Below are positions 63,809 through 64,000 of a stretch of DNA of 64,000 bases, one piece after another. The stretch covers positions 162,408-226,407 of the forward strand of contig JALHMJ010000004.1 of NCBI GenBank assembly GCA_022844105.1, read 5' to 3'. The position numbers and the translations under genes were made by a program. The notes beneath the pieces were generated by a model. That model saw only the letters and a program-made list of their open reading frames with translations, made no database searches and was not told the DNA's origin. The number at the start of each line of letters is the position of its first letter. Position 1 is the stretch's first letter. The stretch is from Hyphomicrobium sp. (GTDB taxonomy: Bacteria; Pseudomonadota; Alphaproteobacteria; Rhizobiales; Hyphomicrobiaceae).

Positions 63809-63839
63809 CGCCCGATCAAACATCCTTCGCGAAAAACAT

Positions 63840-63868
63840 TAAGGCCGCCCCGTAGGGCGGCCTTTTTA
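63840..63868 (+). terminator. Rho-independent terminator after nnrU
   Basis: AAGGCCGCCC-CGTA-GGGCGGCCTT followed by TTTATTT: 10-bp stem, 4-nt loop and T-tract on the plus strand, about 30 nt past the nnrU stop. Confidence 0.9.
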
Positions 63869-63890
63869 TTTGAGCCAACCATCACACGCC

Positions 63891-64000
63891 TCAGCGCAGA
63901 GGAACGATGAAGTCCGTGAACTTCCCGGTCTCGTTGCTGAGCCCGTGATCGGAAATGATGAGCGACGATCCGGACTTCATCACATCCTCAATCTGTAGCC
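63891..64000 (-). CDS. C-terminal end of an L,D-transpeptidase-like protein (partial)
   Basis: The last 35 codons of a minus-strand gene whose start lies beyond the window. The product ends with SSLIISDHGLSNETGKFTDF followed by IVPLR. Alphaproteobacterial L,D-transpeptidases commonly end in a similar segment of the kind LIxSDxGLxxETGxxTDFxVxxR. Assignment is tentative because the catalytic domain is not visible. Confidence 0.5.
   Translation of the reverse strand, partial: LQIEDVMKSGSSLIISDHGLSNETGKFTDFIVPLR

Overview
The window is a G+C-rich chromosomal segment (about 60-68% on the lines I counted) from an alphaproteobacterium, most likely a member of Hyphomicrobiales (Rhizobiales). This rests on gene content: a ChpT-type histidine phosphotransferase, a DUF1013/TrcR-type cell-cycle regulator, a DUF1134/EipA envelope protein, a ubiK-lgt divergent pair, a class A RNase P RNA of the alphaproteobacterial kind, and start codons joined by ATGA/GTGA overlaps. 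No rRNA, tRNA, CRISPR array, integrase or complete insertion sequence was recognised. Products are identified by reading motifs; no database search was run.

Layout. 1-2.4 kb: edge of a mobilisable element (relaxase plus MobC-like protein and two unknown small ORFs). 2.7-4.8 kb: small exported proteins, a ceramidase-like membrane hydrolase and a periplasmic thioredoxin-like protein. 4.9-8.9 kb: a short dcw operon (mraZ-rsmH-ftsL-ftsI, minus strand) preceded by a 10-bp-periodic TGGGN array (probable MraZ operator) and a 77-bp tandem repeat. 8.9-12.4 kb: a Pro/Thr/Ser-rich envelope protein, rnpB, an N-acetylmuramoyl-L-alanine amidase and a DnaJ/TerB protein. 12.5-17.1 kb: a fused 5-oxoprolinase and a pentapeptide-repeat protein. 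17.1-25.5 kb: a 2-hydroxyacid oxidation block, glcDEF diverging from a LysR regulator followed by lutABC. 25.5-30 kb: glutathione synthesis (gshA), rsmE, ubiA. 30-38 kb: ileS, ribF, a MaoC hydratase, trcR and rimO. 38-42.5 kb: an L,D-transpeptidase and an arsenic operon (arsR-arsC-aqpS) followed by a TetR regulator. 42.8-50.4 kb: proC, ybjN, ubiK, lgt, a PRMT-like methyltransferase, a TetR regulator diverging from a 34-codon ORF, an MFS transporter and holC. 50.5-64 kb: der, rlmJ, a cold-shock protein, fetAB, a receiver protein plus chpT, cysQ, eipA, several lineage proteins including a SLATT-like one, nnrU and the 3' end of another L,D-transpeptidase.

The most unusual signal is a set of dispersed hairpin repeats. 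Family A (about 40 bp, core GGCCGGCTCC...GGAGTCG) occurs about 16 times; its outer arms change sequence from locus to locus while keeping their complementarity, and copies at one locus share the same arms. Family B is built on CCCTCTCCCCGCGCGCGGGG and family C on GGGGTCAGACCCC. They are mostly intergenic, but three insertions, carrying all three families, lie in frame inside ileS and help make it about 1156 codons long. The same ileS also has a low-G+C segment of about 600 bp over its editing domain. Other points of interest are a TetR promoter with two dyads in front of a 34-aa ORF, a bacterial PRMT-like enzyme, and a SLATT-like membrane protein without its usual sensor partner.
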